Virus record (IMG/VR): IMGVR_UViG_3300035701_000332
Coordinates: 1 to 21,864 of that record
Reading direction: 5' to 3' (one strand)
Length of the DNA: 21,864 bases
From: a virus
Shown: positions 14,202 to 21,803 of the stretch, piece by piece
Numbering within the stretch: the first letter of the stretch is position 1
Layout: every line of letters starts with the position of its first letter
Made by a program: the position numbers and the translations under genes
The notes under the pieces: generated by a model
Databases searched by the model: none
Told to the model about the DNA's origin: nothing
Seen by the model: the letters and a program-made list of their open reading frames with translations, nothing else

Positions 14202-16217
14202 ATGAGCGTTCAAAATTTATATAATAAATACAAAACAGGTAAGATCTCAAAATACAACTTTCTTGAAGCAATAAGAAAAGATGAGAACTTACCTTGGATT
14301 ACCAATTTAAATTCAATAACTGAGGTTATATCTATTTTAAAAGGTAAAAACGTCATTTGGGAAGATAAAAATGTTAAGTGGCATGATGCTCATTTCGAAG
14401 GCGATGGTGGTTTAGAAGAAGTTGAAACAGCATATGATGACGATGATGAATTAAGTCAACCTGCTGGAGCAACTCCTGTTTCTCCTGAATCTCTTGGTGG
14501 AACATCTGATGCAGATGCATCTGGATATGATCCATCATTAGCATATGGTCATATTGGTAATGTAAATGAAGAGGATGATGATTTCTCTGATTTCTCTGAT
14601 GACTTTCCAATGAGTATGGAATATGATGATGATCCAATGGACGCAACTATGATTGGATCACCAGAAGATGAATTTGGATTTGGAGATGATGATAATCCAG
14701 AAGACCAAGGATCATTTGAAAATCCTGAAGATCATTTTGGATTTAAAGACGGTGGTGAATTTGATGATGAAGGAAATGAACTTCCAGGTGAAGTAAATGA
14801 TAACGGGATGACCACTGATGATGATCAAAGTACTTCTGGTGAAGAAGAATGGACAGATCCAGCAGGTGGCACTCATCGTGGTGATGAAGAAGATCCAGCA
14901 GCAATGTATAGAGAAAATAAAGGTATTGCTCCTGGTATGGATGGTGCTGATGAATATGATGTACCATATACCTTTGGTGAAATAACAGTTGGTAAAGAAA
15001 AAAATAGACCAAATTATAAAAAAGGTCAAAATTCAGTACAAGATATTGTAACCTACGTATCAAAAAATCCTGGCAAGTCTGAAAATGAAATTATGCAAGG
15101 TTCTTTTGGATTTGATCGTAATAATGATAGTACAAGTAATAAGAAGTTTGCAGGCCTGTTAAGAAGAGCATTATCAAAAGGACTAATAGTAAGAACAAAA
15201 AAAATTGATACAGGTAATACTAAATATTTTTATTCTTTGCCTGAATCTGACGGTAGTGTATCATCACCTCAATACCAAGAAGGAGAACAAGTTTCTTTAA
15301 ATGAAGGGAAAGGATATGTATGTACTATCGATACTGTTAACCCATACGAATTCAAACGTGGTATAAATTGGGAATCAGGATTAACATATAGTAGCATTCC
15401 TGATTGGGGATTCAAATTCATGGATCAAGAAAAATATAAGAAATTAGTAGATAAGGTGTTAGCTAATTTAACAAAAGATTCTACATATTATTCTAAGAAA
15501 TTAGCAAGTGTAAAACCAACTAATAAACCTGATCTAGATTCTAAAGCAAATTTTGCACCTAAAAAATCAAAACGATATGATGTCGCTGTAGCTTTTAAAC
15601 CTGGTGAAAAAAATCTTGATAAAAGAGAAGGTAATATAATGAAAACTGTTGGTAAGCTTGAAAAAGCTAATACAAAAGACACTTTAGGTAAAAAAGAAGT
15701 AGGTGGTGGTACAACAGTTAAAGTAAAAACATTCAAAGCTCCAGGCTCAGGTGGTAAAATGAAGAAATTCAAAGCTTTAAAAGAATCTTTAGTTAACCAC
15801 TTTAAAAAAAAAGGATTGACTGAGATAGCAGTATCTCAAGTATCTAGTTTACAAGCATTTCTTAATGCAATAAAAGCATGTAATGTTACGTACTTATCTG
15901 AGTATGTAAAATCTAAAACAGACGACGAATTAGTATTTAAAATGCCAGGTGGTAGATACATAGATAATGATCGTTTTGATGATCTTAAAAAACATTTATC
16001 TGGAGATGGGTATACTTTATCAGAAGTAGATTACAGTGATGAAGATCATTGGGATTTTAATTATGTAGTACACAAACCTGATGTAGATGAAGCTTTTGCT
16101 CAGAAAACACCCGAAGGAGAAACACTTGATATAACAAGCGATCCCGGAGGAGCTGCTTCGGAGCTTACAACAAAAGCAAAGAAACTTGGAGTTCAAGTAA
16201 AATCTACAAAACTATAA
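14202..16217 (+). CDS. Large acidic head-cluster protein with winged-helix-like segment
   Basis: A 671-residue protein with clear zones. Residues 1-50 form a compact helical start (LYNKYKTGKISKYNFLEAIRKD...LPWIT). Residues 66-260 are extremely acidic with many Asp/Glu/Gly and DDD runs, probably disordered. Residues 276-346 (15027-15239) read like a winged helix: SVQDIVTYVSKNPGKSENEI, a recognition-helix-like KKFAGLLRRALSKGL, then a strand hairpin ending in TKYFYSLP. Residues 365-430 are a mixed segment, 435-525 a basic linker, and 525-630 a second folded part ending WDFNYVVHKP. It sits directly before the prohead protease (2-base gap) in the place of T4 core genes, suggesting a prohead core or internal capsid protein. 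No homologue is recognised with certainty. Confidence 0.75.
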   Translation: MSVQNLYNKYKTGKISKYNFLEAIRKDENLPWITNLNSITEVISILKGKNVIWEDKNVKWHDAHFEGDGGLEEVETAYDDDDELSQPAGATPVSPESLGGTSDADASGYDPSLAYGHIGNVNEEDDDFSDFSDDFPMSMEYDDDPMDATMIGSPEDEFGFGDDDNPEDQGSFENPEDHFGFKDGGEFDDEGNELPGEVNDNGMTTDDDQSTSGEEEWTDPAGGTHRGDEEDPAAMYRENKGIAPGMDGADEYDVPYTFGEITVGKEKNRPNYKKGQNSVQDIVTYVSKNPGKSENEIMQGSFGFDRNNDSTSNKKFAGLLRRALSKGLIVRTKKIDTGNTKYFYSLPESDGSVSSPQYQEGEQVSLNEGKGYVCTIDTVNPYEFKRGINWESGLTYSSIPDWGFKFMDQEKYKKLVDKVLANLTKDSTYYSKKLASVKPTNKPDLDSKANFAPKKSKRYDVAVAFKPGEKNLDKREGNIMKTVGKLEKANTKDTLGKKEVGGGTTVKVKTFKAPGSGGKMKKFKALKESLVNHFKKKGLTEIAVSQVSSLQAFLNAIKACNVTYLSEYVKSKTDDELVFKMPGGRYIDNDRFDDLKKHLSGDGYTLSEVDYSDEDHWDFNYVVHKPDVDEAFAQKTPEGETLDITSDPGGAASELTTKAKKLGVQVKSTKL

Positions 16218-16219
16218 TT

Positions 16220-16849
16220 ATGGAAAGACAACTTCTAATTGAATATCTTCCATTTACTCTTTCGCAACAACAGTTGCGTGAAGCAGTAAGTAATCCAACT
16301 AAAAATTTAATTGTTAGTGGAAAAATACAAGCTGCAAATAAACCTAATGCTAATAAAAGAATTTATCCTGGCGATACACTTCGTAGAGAAGTTGAAAAAT
16401 ATATTAAAGGTCCAATTGCAGAAAATAGAGCTTTGGGTGAATTAGATCATCCAGAGTCTTCAGTAGTTAATTTAAAGAATGCATCTCATAACATTATTAA
16501 ATTATGGTGGGAAGCTGATGATCTATTAGCTAACATTGAAATCTTACCTACACCATCTGGTAATATATTAAAAACATTATTTGCTAATGGTATCAAAGTA
16601 GGTATTTCATCAAGAGCGATGGGGTCGGTAAGTACGATAGATGAAAATACATTTAAGGTGGAAGATGACTTAGAATTATTATGTTGGGACTTTGTTTCCA
16701 CTCCTTCCACATACGGATCATTTATGGCTCCAGTCAATTTAAATGAGTCATATACTCCGTCAGAAATAAAAATTATAAACAAGTATTCTAAAGTTAATAG
16801 AATAATTTCTGACATACTTTGTACGCAAGGTTTCTGTTGCGTAAAATAA
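16220..16849 (+). CDS. 21: Prohead core protease (T4 gp21-like)
   Basis: A 209-residue serine protease, close to T4 gp21 (212), that digests the scaffold and trims capsid proteins inside the prohead before DNA packaging. Family features: the early strand LIVSGKIQAANKPNANKRIYP (about 30-50), the catalytic-His region ALGELDHPES (H77), the Ser region KVGISSRAMGS (S130/S131) and WDFVSTPS (about 156-163), whose Asp could be the third catalytic residue. The C-terminal tail has three cysteines (C201, C206, C207), unusual for the family as I know it. It lies 2 bases after the acidic protein and upstream of scaffold and capsid, the T4 order 21-22-23. T4 protease cuts after Glu in (Leu/Ile)-x-Glu, and such a site is visible in the capsid protein here. 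Confidence 0.92.
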   Translation: MERQLLIEYLPFTLSQQQLREAVSNPTKNLIVSGKIQAANKPNANKRIYPGDTLRREVEKYIKGPIAENRALGELDHPESSVVNLKNASHNIIKLWWEADDLLANIEILPTPSGNILKTLFANGIKVGISSRAMGSVSTIDENTFKVEDDLELLCWDFVSTPSTYGSFMAPVNLNESYTPSEIKIINKYSKVNRIISDILCTQGFCCVK

Positions 16850-16975
16850 TTTAGTACAAAATAACATTCTCCGGAAATTGCATATATTTATGGATATATG
16901 CTATTCTACTATAGCATTATTTTTTAGAACGTCGATATTGCTTCATACAATAAGCAATCAAAATTAAACAAAAAA
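16850..16975 (+). promoter_or_regulatory. 126-base leader before scaffold and capsid genes, with variant promoter element and hairpins
   Basis: The longest gene-free stretch in the window. It holds TATATTTATG (16883-16892), one base off the recurrent ATATTTATA core, 83 bases before the ATG at 16976. Three short inverted repeats are present: 16880-16887 with 16894-16901 (8 bp, 6-base loop), 16899-16904 with 16911-16916 (6 bp, sharing bases with the first), and 16937-16943 with 16952-16958 (7 bp). There is no U-run after them as in a terminator. The region may be a structured mRNA leader or a processing site for the two most abundant head proteins. Confidence 0.4.
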
Positions 16976-18343
16976 ATGGGTAACGAAACAAAAGATCTGT
17001 ACAGAGAAGCTGTGGCAGATGCAAAAAAAGTCCGTGATGCTGCTATTGCCAACGCGAGAATGGCACTAGAAGAAACTATCACTCCAAGAATCCAAGAAAT
17101 GCTTCGTAAGAAACTTACTGAAGAAGAAGATTCAATGGATGAAGTTGATGCTAGCGGGCAAGGTGTTGATCCTGAAACTGGTGCATTACCAGGTAAGGAA
17201 ATACACGAAGAAGTAACAGAAGAATCACTTGATGAAATCTTAGCTGAACTTCAAAATGAAGAATCACTAGAAGAAGCTCCAGTTGAAGAAGGAGAAGCTC
17301 CAGTTGAAGAAGGATTTGAATTTGAAGCTAAAGATGACGAAGGTGGTGAAGAAGGTGCTGAAGAAGCTGGAGAAGAAGCTGGTGAAGGTGAAGAAGGAGC
17401 TGCAGAAGTTCCTGATATGACTGGAGCTGAAGCGGGCGAAGGCGAACAAGCAGACGATCAAGAAGTTGTAGAATTAACAGTTGGTGAATTAAAAGGTATC
17501 ATCGCAGATACTTTAATGTCATTAGGAATAGGTGGTGCTGAAGGCAATTCATCTGCTGATGGTATTGATGAACCAACATTAGAACCAGCTAACGCTGGAA
17601 CAGGTGATGTTCAACCTGGCCAAGACGATGAAGAATTATCTTTAGATGAAGTATTAGCTTCATTAGATGAAACTGAAGACGAACCTATGGCAGAAAGAAA
17701 ACAAGGGTTGTTCCCTGGTAAAGGTAAAGAAGCAGCAAAAGATAATCCCAAAGTAAAAGGAACTAATGTTACTTCAAGAATACCAAAAGCATCTCCTAAA
17801 GCTGAAACAAAATTAGGAACAGGTATGAAGAAAACCTCTCCTTCAAAAGATTACGCTGCTACCAAAGCTGGTAGTGGTGAACATTTATTGAAAGAAAAAG
17901 GAAAATTAGGAACAGGAATGAAGAAAGTATCTGCTTCAACAGATTACGCTGGACCTAAAGCAGGTAGTGGACAACACCTTGCTGAAGCAATCAAAACTAT
18001 TAATTTCTTGAAAAAAGAAATGAATAACATGAATTTGATCAATGCTAAACTTCTTTATGCAAACAAACTTTTCAAAACTAAAACATTGAACGAAGGTCAA
18101 AAAGCTAAAATTCTTACAGCATTCGACAATTTAACATCGATTAAAGATGTTAAGAGAGTGTATGAGACATTATCTAATACCTCCTTTAAGGCTACAGTTG
18201 GAAAGAAAAAACCTCTTAAGGAATCATTAGGATTCGCTTCTAAACCATCAGGAACAAAGGCTCCAGCCGGTCTGATCGTTGAACAACAAGATGAGGTTGT
18301 AACTAGATTACAAGAATTGGCTGGAATAGTAAAACGTAAGTAA
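16976..18343 (+). CDS. 22: Prohead scaffold / core protein (T4 gp22-like)
   Basis: A 455-residue protein. It starts with a charged helix (MGNETKDLYREAV...RMALEETITPRIQEMLRKKL, 1-47). Residues 48-240 are highly acidic and low-complexity with repeated EE-G-E units, then a Lys/Gly/Ser-rich region holds a 31-residue direct duplication (KLGTGMKK...DYA...KAGSG, starting at 279 and 310). The C-terminal helical part (about 340-410) has NLINAKLLYANKLF, LTAFDNLTSIKDVKRVYETL, the pattern I associate with gp22 scaffolds of T4-like phages. It is longer than T4 gp22 (269 residues), mostly through the acidic insert. The place between protease and capsid genes fits. It is expected to nucleate prohead assembly and then be digested by gp21. 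No strong Shine-Dalgarno precedes the ATG. Confidence 0.85.
   Translation: MGNETKDLYREAVADAKKVRDAAIANARMALEETITPRIQEMLRKKLTEEEDSMDEVDASGQGVDPETGALPGKEIHEEVTEESLDEILAELQNEESLEEAPVEEGEAPVEEGFEFEAKDDEGGEEGAEEAGEEAGEGEEGAAEVPDMTGAEAGEGEQADDQEVVELTVGELKGIIADTLMSLGIGGAEGNSSADGIDEPTLEPANAGTGDVQPGQDDEELSLDEVLASLDETEDEPMAERKQGLFPGKGKEAAKDNPKVKGTNVTSRIPKASPKAETKLGTGMKKTSPSKDYAATKAGSGEHLLKEKGKLGTGMKKVSASTDYAGPKAGSGQHLAEAIKTINFLKKEMNNMNLINAKLLYANKLFKTKTLNEGQKAKILTAFDNLTSIKDVKRVYETLSNTSFKATVGKKKPLKESLGFASKPSGTKAPAGLIVEQQDEVVTRLQELAGIVKRK
17810..17995 (+). repeat. Direct duplication of a 31-residue unit in the scaffold
   Basis: Two adjacent 93-base units start at 17810 and 17903. Both begin AAA TTA GGA ACA GG, and their proteins share K-L-G-T-G-M-K-K-x-S-x-S-x-D-Y-A-x-x-K-A-G-S-G-x-H-L. 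The nucleotide copies have diverged, so the duplication is not recent. Confidence 0.85.
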
Positions 18344-18373
18344 TTAAAAAAAATTTAAAACAAAAAACAAAGT

Positions 18374-20026
18374 ATGAGTAATTTATTAAGCGAACTTATC
18401 AACGAATCTGCTGATTTCACCAAACACAAAAAGGTGGCACAGAGATTAGCTGCTAAGTGGGACAGAAGTGGTCTTTTAACAGGGTTAGAAGGCTACGAAA
18501 AAACTAATACTGCGGTAATGTTAGAAAGTCAAGCTAAACAACTTGTTACAGAAGCTGTAACAACTGGTGGTGGTGTAACGACTGGTGCAACATTTACAGT
18601 AGGTGTTGGTGAACAATGGGCAGGCGTTGCTCTTCCATTGGTACGTAAAGTATTCGGAATGATTTCTTCAAAAGATTTCGTTTCCGTGCAACCTATGAAT
18701 ATGCCAGCTGGTTTGGTATTCTATTTGGATTTCCAATATGGTAATGATAAAACTCCATTCAGCAAAACAGGTTCATTATTTGGTTTCACATCAGCTAACT
18801 TTGGTAACCAAGCAGCTGGTGGTTTGTATGGTGCAGGTAGATATGGATATTCTAGCAACCAATTCGTTGTAGCCACTGGCTCATCAACACTTGGTCTTAA
18901 CTTTAACTCTTCATCAATTGCAGATGTTAACTTTAACGCATTATATTCTAGTTCAGTGGGTTCAATTAAGTACATCATTGTTAACTCATCAACATTAGTT
19001 GATGCTGATTTAACAGCTGTTCGTTCATTTATTATCACTGGTTCATCTGTAACTGCAGCTATGAACTTACAGGAATTTACAGTGGTATCTGGATCTACGA
19101 TTCAGTTCTATTTAAACAACCCTGGTGTTACTACACAATCTTATGCTATACATTACAGTAAGCAAACAGACTTTAACAAGCGTGGTGACTTTGAAGATCG
19201 TGACTCTACACAAGGTACTTCAGTTCCTAACTCATTGAGCTCAACCTCAATTGTGATCCCTACGATTGCAATTCAAATGAGATCTGAAGCCATCTCAGCC
19301 AAGACTCGTAAGTTGAAAGCAGAATGGACTCCAGAATTGGCACAAGACTTGGATAAATTCCAAAACATTGATGCCGAAGCTGAATTGACAAGTATGCTTG
19401 GAGAGTATATTGCTCTTGAAATTGACTTGGAAATATTGGATATGCTTATCCAAAACGTTCCATCTACATCAACTGATGTATGGTCAGTAGTAGCAAACAG
19501 ATTCTACAACTTAACCAACTCAACATACACAGATAAAGCTGCGGGTGCTGGTGGTTATTATAATACGCAAGGTGGTTGGTTCCAAACAATGGGAACTAAG
19601 TTGCAAAAATTAAGCAACATTATTCACCAAAGAACATTGCGTGGTGGTGCTAACTTTATGGTTGTTTCTCCTTCAGTTGCAACAATTATCGAATCCATTC
19701 CTGGATTTGCTAGTGATAGCGACGGAGCAGCAGACACAATGAAGTTTGCGTTCGGTGTACAAAAAGTGGGTCAATTTAATAACAGATACAAGGTTTACAA
19801 AAACCCTTATTTCTTAGAAAACTTGATCTTGATAGGTCTACGTGGTAGTCAATTCTTGGAATGCGGTGCGGTATACGCTCCTTATGTTCCTTTGATCATG
19901 ACACCTTTAGTATACGATCCTAACACATTTACTCCTAAAAAGGGTATTATGACAAGATACGCTAAGAAGATGGTAAGGCCCGAGTTTTTCGCAAAACTAT
20001 GGGTTGCTGATCTTGATCAAGTATAA
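18374..20026 (+). CDS. 23: Major capsid protein (T4 gp23-like, HK97 fold)
   Basis: A 550-residue capsid subunit; T4 gp23 has 521. The N-terminal 60 residues form a probable scaffold-targeting propeptide ending LVTE (57-60), followed by AVTTGGG; T4 gp23 is cut after the E of FLTE before AEIGG, so cleavage after E60 (base 18553) is predicted. Next come LPLVRKVFGMISSKDFVSVQPMNMPAG, matching the T4 region around CGVQPMNSPTGQ, and YGND. A Ser/Thr/Asn-rich insertion-like part (about residues 150-265) probably forms a surface domain. The second half has REKAEWTPEL-like KLKAEWTPELAQDLDKFQNIDAEAELTSMLGEYIALEID and RGGANFMVVSP, both characteristic. It is followed by the window's only clear intrinsic terminator. 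Codon use is slightly richer in C-ending codons than in neighbours, fitting high expression. Confidence 0.95.
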   Translation: MSNLLSELINESADFTKHKKVAQRLAAKWDRSGLLTGLEGYEKTNTAVMLESQAKQLVTEAVTTGGGVTTGATFTVGVGEQWAGVALPLVRKVFGMISSKDFVSVQPMNMPAGLVFYLDFQYGNDKTPFSKTGSLFGFTSANFGNQAAGGLYGAGRYGYSSNQFVVATGSSTLGLNFNSSSIADVNFNALYSSSVGSIKYIIVNSSTLVDADLTAVRSFIITGSSVTAAMNLQEFTVVSGSTIQFYLNNPGVTTQSYAIHYSKQTDFNKRGDFEDRDSTQGTSVPNSLSSTSIVIPTIAIQMRSEAISAKTRKLKAEWTPELAQDLDKFQNIDAEAELTSMLGEYIALEIDLEILDMLIQNVPSTSTDVWSVVANRFYNLTNSTYTDKAAGAGGYYNTQGGWFQTMGTKLQKLSNIIHQRTLRGGANFMVVSPSVATIIESIPGFASDSDGAADTMKFAFGVQKVGQFNNRYKVYKNPYFLENLILIGLRGSQFLECGAVYAPYVPLIMTPLVYDPNTFTPKKGIMTRYAKKMVRPEFFAKLWVADLDQV

Positions 20027-20050
20027 TCATTAGAATTATATTGATAATAA

Positions 20051-20080
20051 AAGAGCCGATAGCAATATCGGCTTTTTTTA
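20051..20080 (+). terminator. Intrinsic terminator after the major capsid gene
   Basis: AGCCGATA (20054-20061) pairs perfectly with TATCGGCT (20066-20073) around a GCAA tetraloop, followed by a T-run through 20079 and preceded by an A-run. It lies 27 bases after the capsid stop, in the 104-base gap, and separates the scaffold-capsid unit from the neck genes. Confidence 0.9.
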
Positions 20081-20105
20081 TTTTGTTCGATAATGAATCT
20101 CCATT

Positions 20106-20115
20106 GATATTTATA
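20106..20115 (+). promoter_or_regulatory. Putative late promoter element (GATATTTATA) before the neck gene
   Basis: Placed after the terminator and 15 bases before the ATG at 20131, which is the arrangement expected of a promoter that restarts transcription. The 15-mer at 20106-20120 equals 6165-6179. Confidence 0.55.
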
Positions 20116-20130
20116 TAAAATAACATCCGC

Positions 20131-21309
20131 ATGGCAAACAAAGTATATTATAATGGATCACCAGGTGCTATCTCAGGAAGCACACCTTTTGCATTTTATG
20201 ATTTAGATACTACGTATCAAATTGATGGTCCGAAGGTAGCTAACTTTTGTGCTAGAAAATTAGGATATCCTATGATGGATGTCGAATTGCAAGATCAGAA
20301 TTTTTACACATGCTTTGAAGAAGCTGTGACTACATATGGTAATGAATTATACTTATTTAAAATAAGAGATAATTATTTATCACTTGAAGGATCACCTACT
20401 GGATCAGCATTAAATACTACAGTAATCAATTCAGGATTGAATAGTATTATTAATATCTCAACTAACTACGGTGAAGCAATAGGAGTAGGTGGGTATACTA
20501 ATATTTACAAAGGAGCTTTACCTGTAATTTCAGGGCAACAATCATACGATATGAAAGCATGGGCTTCAGCCTCTGCATCTTTAACTCCTGGTGATAGTAT
20601 TGTATTAACTAGAATATTTTATGAACCAGCACCAGCAGTGGGTCGTTTCTTTGATCCATTTACAGGTACTGGATTTGATAGACAAGGAATGTTAGAATCA
20701 TTTGGTTGGGGTGCTCAATCAAGCGTTGTATCGACTATGTTATTCCCAGTATTTTGGGATATACAAAGAATTCAAGAAATTGAAATGAGCGATACAGTAA
20801 GACGTTCTCATTATTCATTCGAAGTAGTAAATAACGTTTTAAAAATATTCCCTATTCCAATATCAACAAGTAATCCAGCATGGACTGGTACATTATGGTT
20901 TGAATATAGTAAGCAATCTGAAATGAATAGCCCATCAAAAGGACCATATTCAGGATCAGCTAATTTAGTTACTAATATGGGTAATGTACCTTATAATAAC
21001 CCAGTATATTCTCAAATTAACGCTCCAGGTAGGTATTGGATATATGAATACTCAGCTGCATTAGCAAAAGAAATGCTTGGATATGTTAGAGGTAAGTACA
21101 CAACAGTTCCTATTCCAGGAGCTGAAGCAACTCTTAACCAACAAGATTTATTAGCAGATGCTAGAACCGAAAAAGCAAATCTAATTGAAAAATTGAGAGG
21201 TGATCTTGATGAAATGACAAGAAAGAGTCAATTAGAAAGAAAGCAAGCTGAAACTGTAGCTGCTAAAGGAACGTTGAATGAAATACCACAAATGATTTTT
21301 ATAGGATAA
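20131..21309 (+). CDS. 13: Neck protein (T4 gp13-like)
   Basis: A 392-residue protein expected at the head-tail joint, where it helps close the filled head. The N-terminal part has DGPKVANFCARKLGYPMMDVELQDQNFYTCFEEAVTTYGNE (about residues 34-74), the helix-strand-helix pattern seen at the start of gp13 proteins of T4-like phages. The middle is Gly/Ser/Thr-rich. Later segments contain DIQRIQEIEMSDTVRRSHYSFEV and a hydrophobic FPIP strand (around 210-250). The last 90 residues are helical and end in a charged coiled-coil-like tail with RKSQLERKQAE. T4 gp13 is shorter (309). It follows the terminator and a promoter-like element and lies 4 bases before the next neck-type gene. The family match is from memory of the pattern, not an alignment. 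Confidence 0.65.
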   Translation: MANKVYYNGSPGAISGSTPFAFYDLDTTYQIDGPKVANFCARKLGYPMMDVELQDQNFYTCFEEAVTTYGNELYLFKIRDNYLSLEGSPTGSALNTTVINSGLNSIINISTNYGEAIGVGGYTNIYKGALPVISGQQSYDMKAWASASASLTPGDSIVLTRIFYEPAPAVGRFFDPFTGTGFDRQGMLESFGWGAQSSVVSTMLFPVFWDIQRIQEIEMSDTVRRSHYSFEVVNNVLKIFPIPISTSNPAWTGTLWFEYSKQSEMNSPSKGPYSGSANLVTNMGNVPYNNPVYSQINAPGRYWIYEYSAALAKEMLGYVRGKYTTVPIPGAEATLNQQDLLADARTEKANLIEKLRGDLDEMTRKSQLERKQAETVAAKGTLNEIPQMIFIG

Positions 21310-21313
21310 AAGT

Positions 21314-21802
21314 ATGGCACTATTTGGAAAAACAACTGACATAGATACCTTTAAGATATTTAGCAGAGAATTAATAAACGATGTAATCTCACAGCAAGTG
21401 GGGTACTATAAACCTATTCTTGAAGATACAAAAGCAAACATATATTCTGAAGGACCAAATAAGGTTTTTTTAGGACCTGTTCTTTTAAATTGTTTAATTG
21501 ATAGAGGTGATTTTGAAGCACCTGTAGACGAATTTGGTATTGATGTAGTAAGAACAGTTAAATTTAGATTCTTGAATGATGATTTATTACTAGCTAATGT
21601 ACATTGTGAAGCAGGAGATATAGTAATGTATAATGAATTGTATTATGAAGTAGATAATGTAAATCCAAACCAATTAATTCTTGGTAAAGATCATGACTAT
21701 GCTTATAGTACTGGATTAGAAAACTTTGGTGATAATTATTCAACAATAATAGAAACTCATTACACTCGTGGAGATAAAGTTGGTATTACCCAAGTAAGAT
21801 AA
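21314..21802 (+). CDS. Probable head-completion / connector protein
   Basis: A 162-residue protein. The N-terminal half includes SRELINDVISQQVGYYKPIL and NIYSEGPNKVFLGPVLLNCLIDRGD (about 17-73); the second half is a compact strand-rich domain with CEAGDIVMYNELYYEV (about 99-114). There is no membrane segment or enzyme motif. This layout resembles small neck or head-completion proteins of T4-like phages, and the gene follows the gp13-like gene after 4 bases, so a role in sealing the head or joining the tail is likely. It might be the counterpart of T4 gp14, but T4 gp14 is longer (256 residues) and I cannot claim homology. The upstream AGGATAA (21303-21309) is one of the few places with a purine-rich stretch before a start. 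Confidence 0.6.
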   Translation: MALFGKTTDIDTFKIFSRELINDVISQQVGYYKPILEDTKANIYSEGPNKVFLGPVLLNCLIDRGDFEAPVDEFGIDVVRTVKFRFLNDDLLLANVHCEAGDIVMYNELYYEVDNVNPNQLILGKDHDYAYSTGLENFGDNYSTIIETHYTRGDKVGITQVR

Positions 21803-21803
21803 C

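Noticed and set aside
14374-15063. Three overlapping minus-strand open frames (90-106 codons)
   Set aside because: Their His/Phe/Ile-rich products mirror the GAT/GAA-rich coding of the acidic protein on the + strand; there is no start context or neighbour support.
479-20115. Reading the recurrent element on the minus strand as canonical T4 late promoters (TATAAATAT)
   Set aside because: All genes are on the + strand and the copies stand just before + strand starts; antisense promoters at each junction would be without purpose. Transcript mapping could still revive this.
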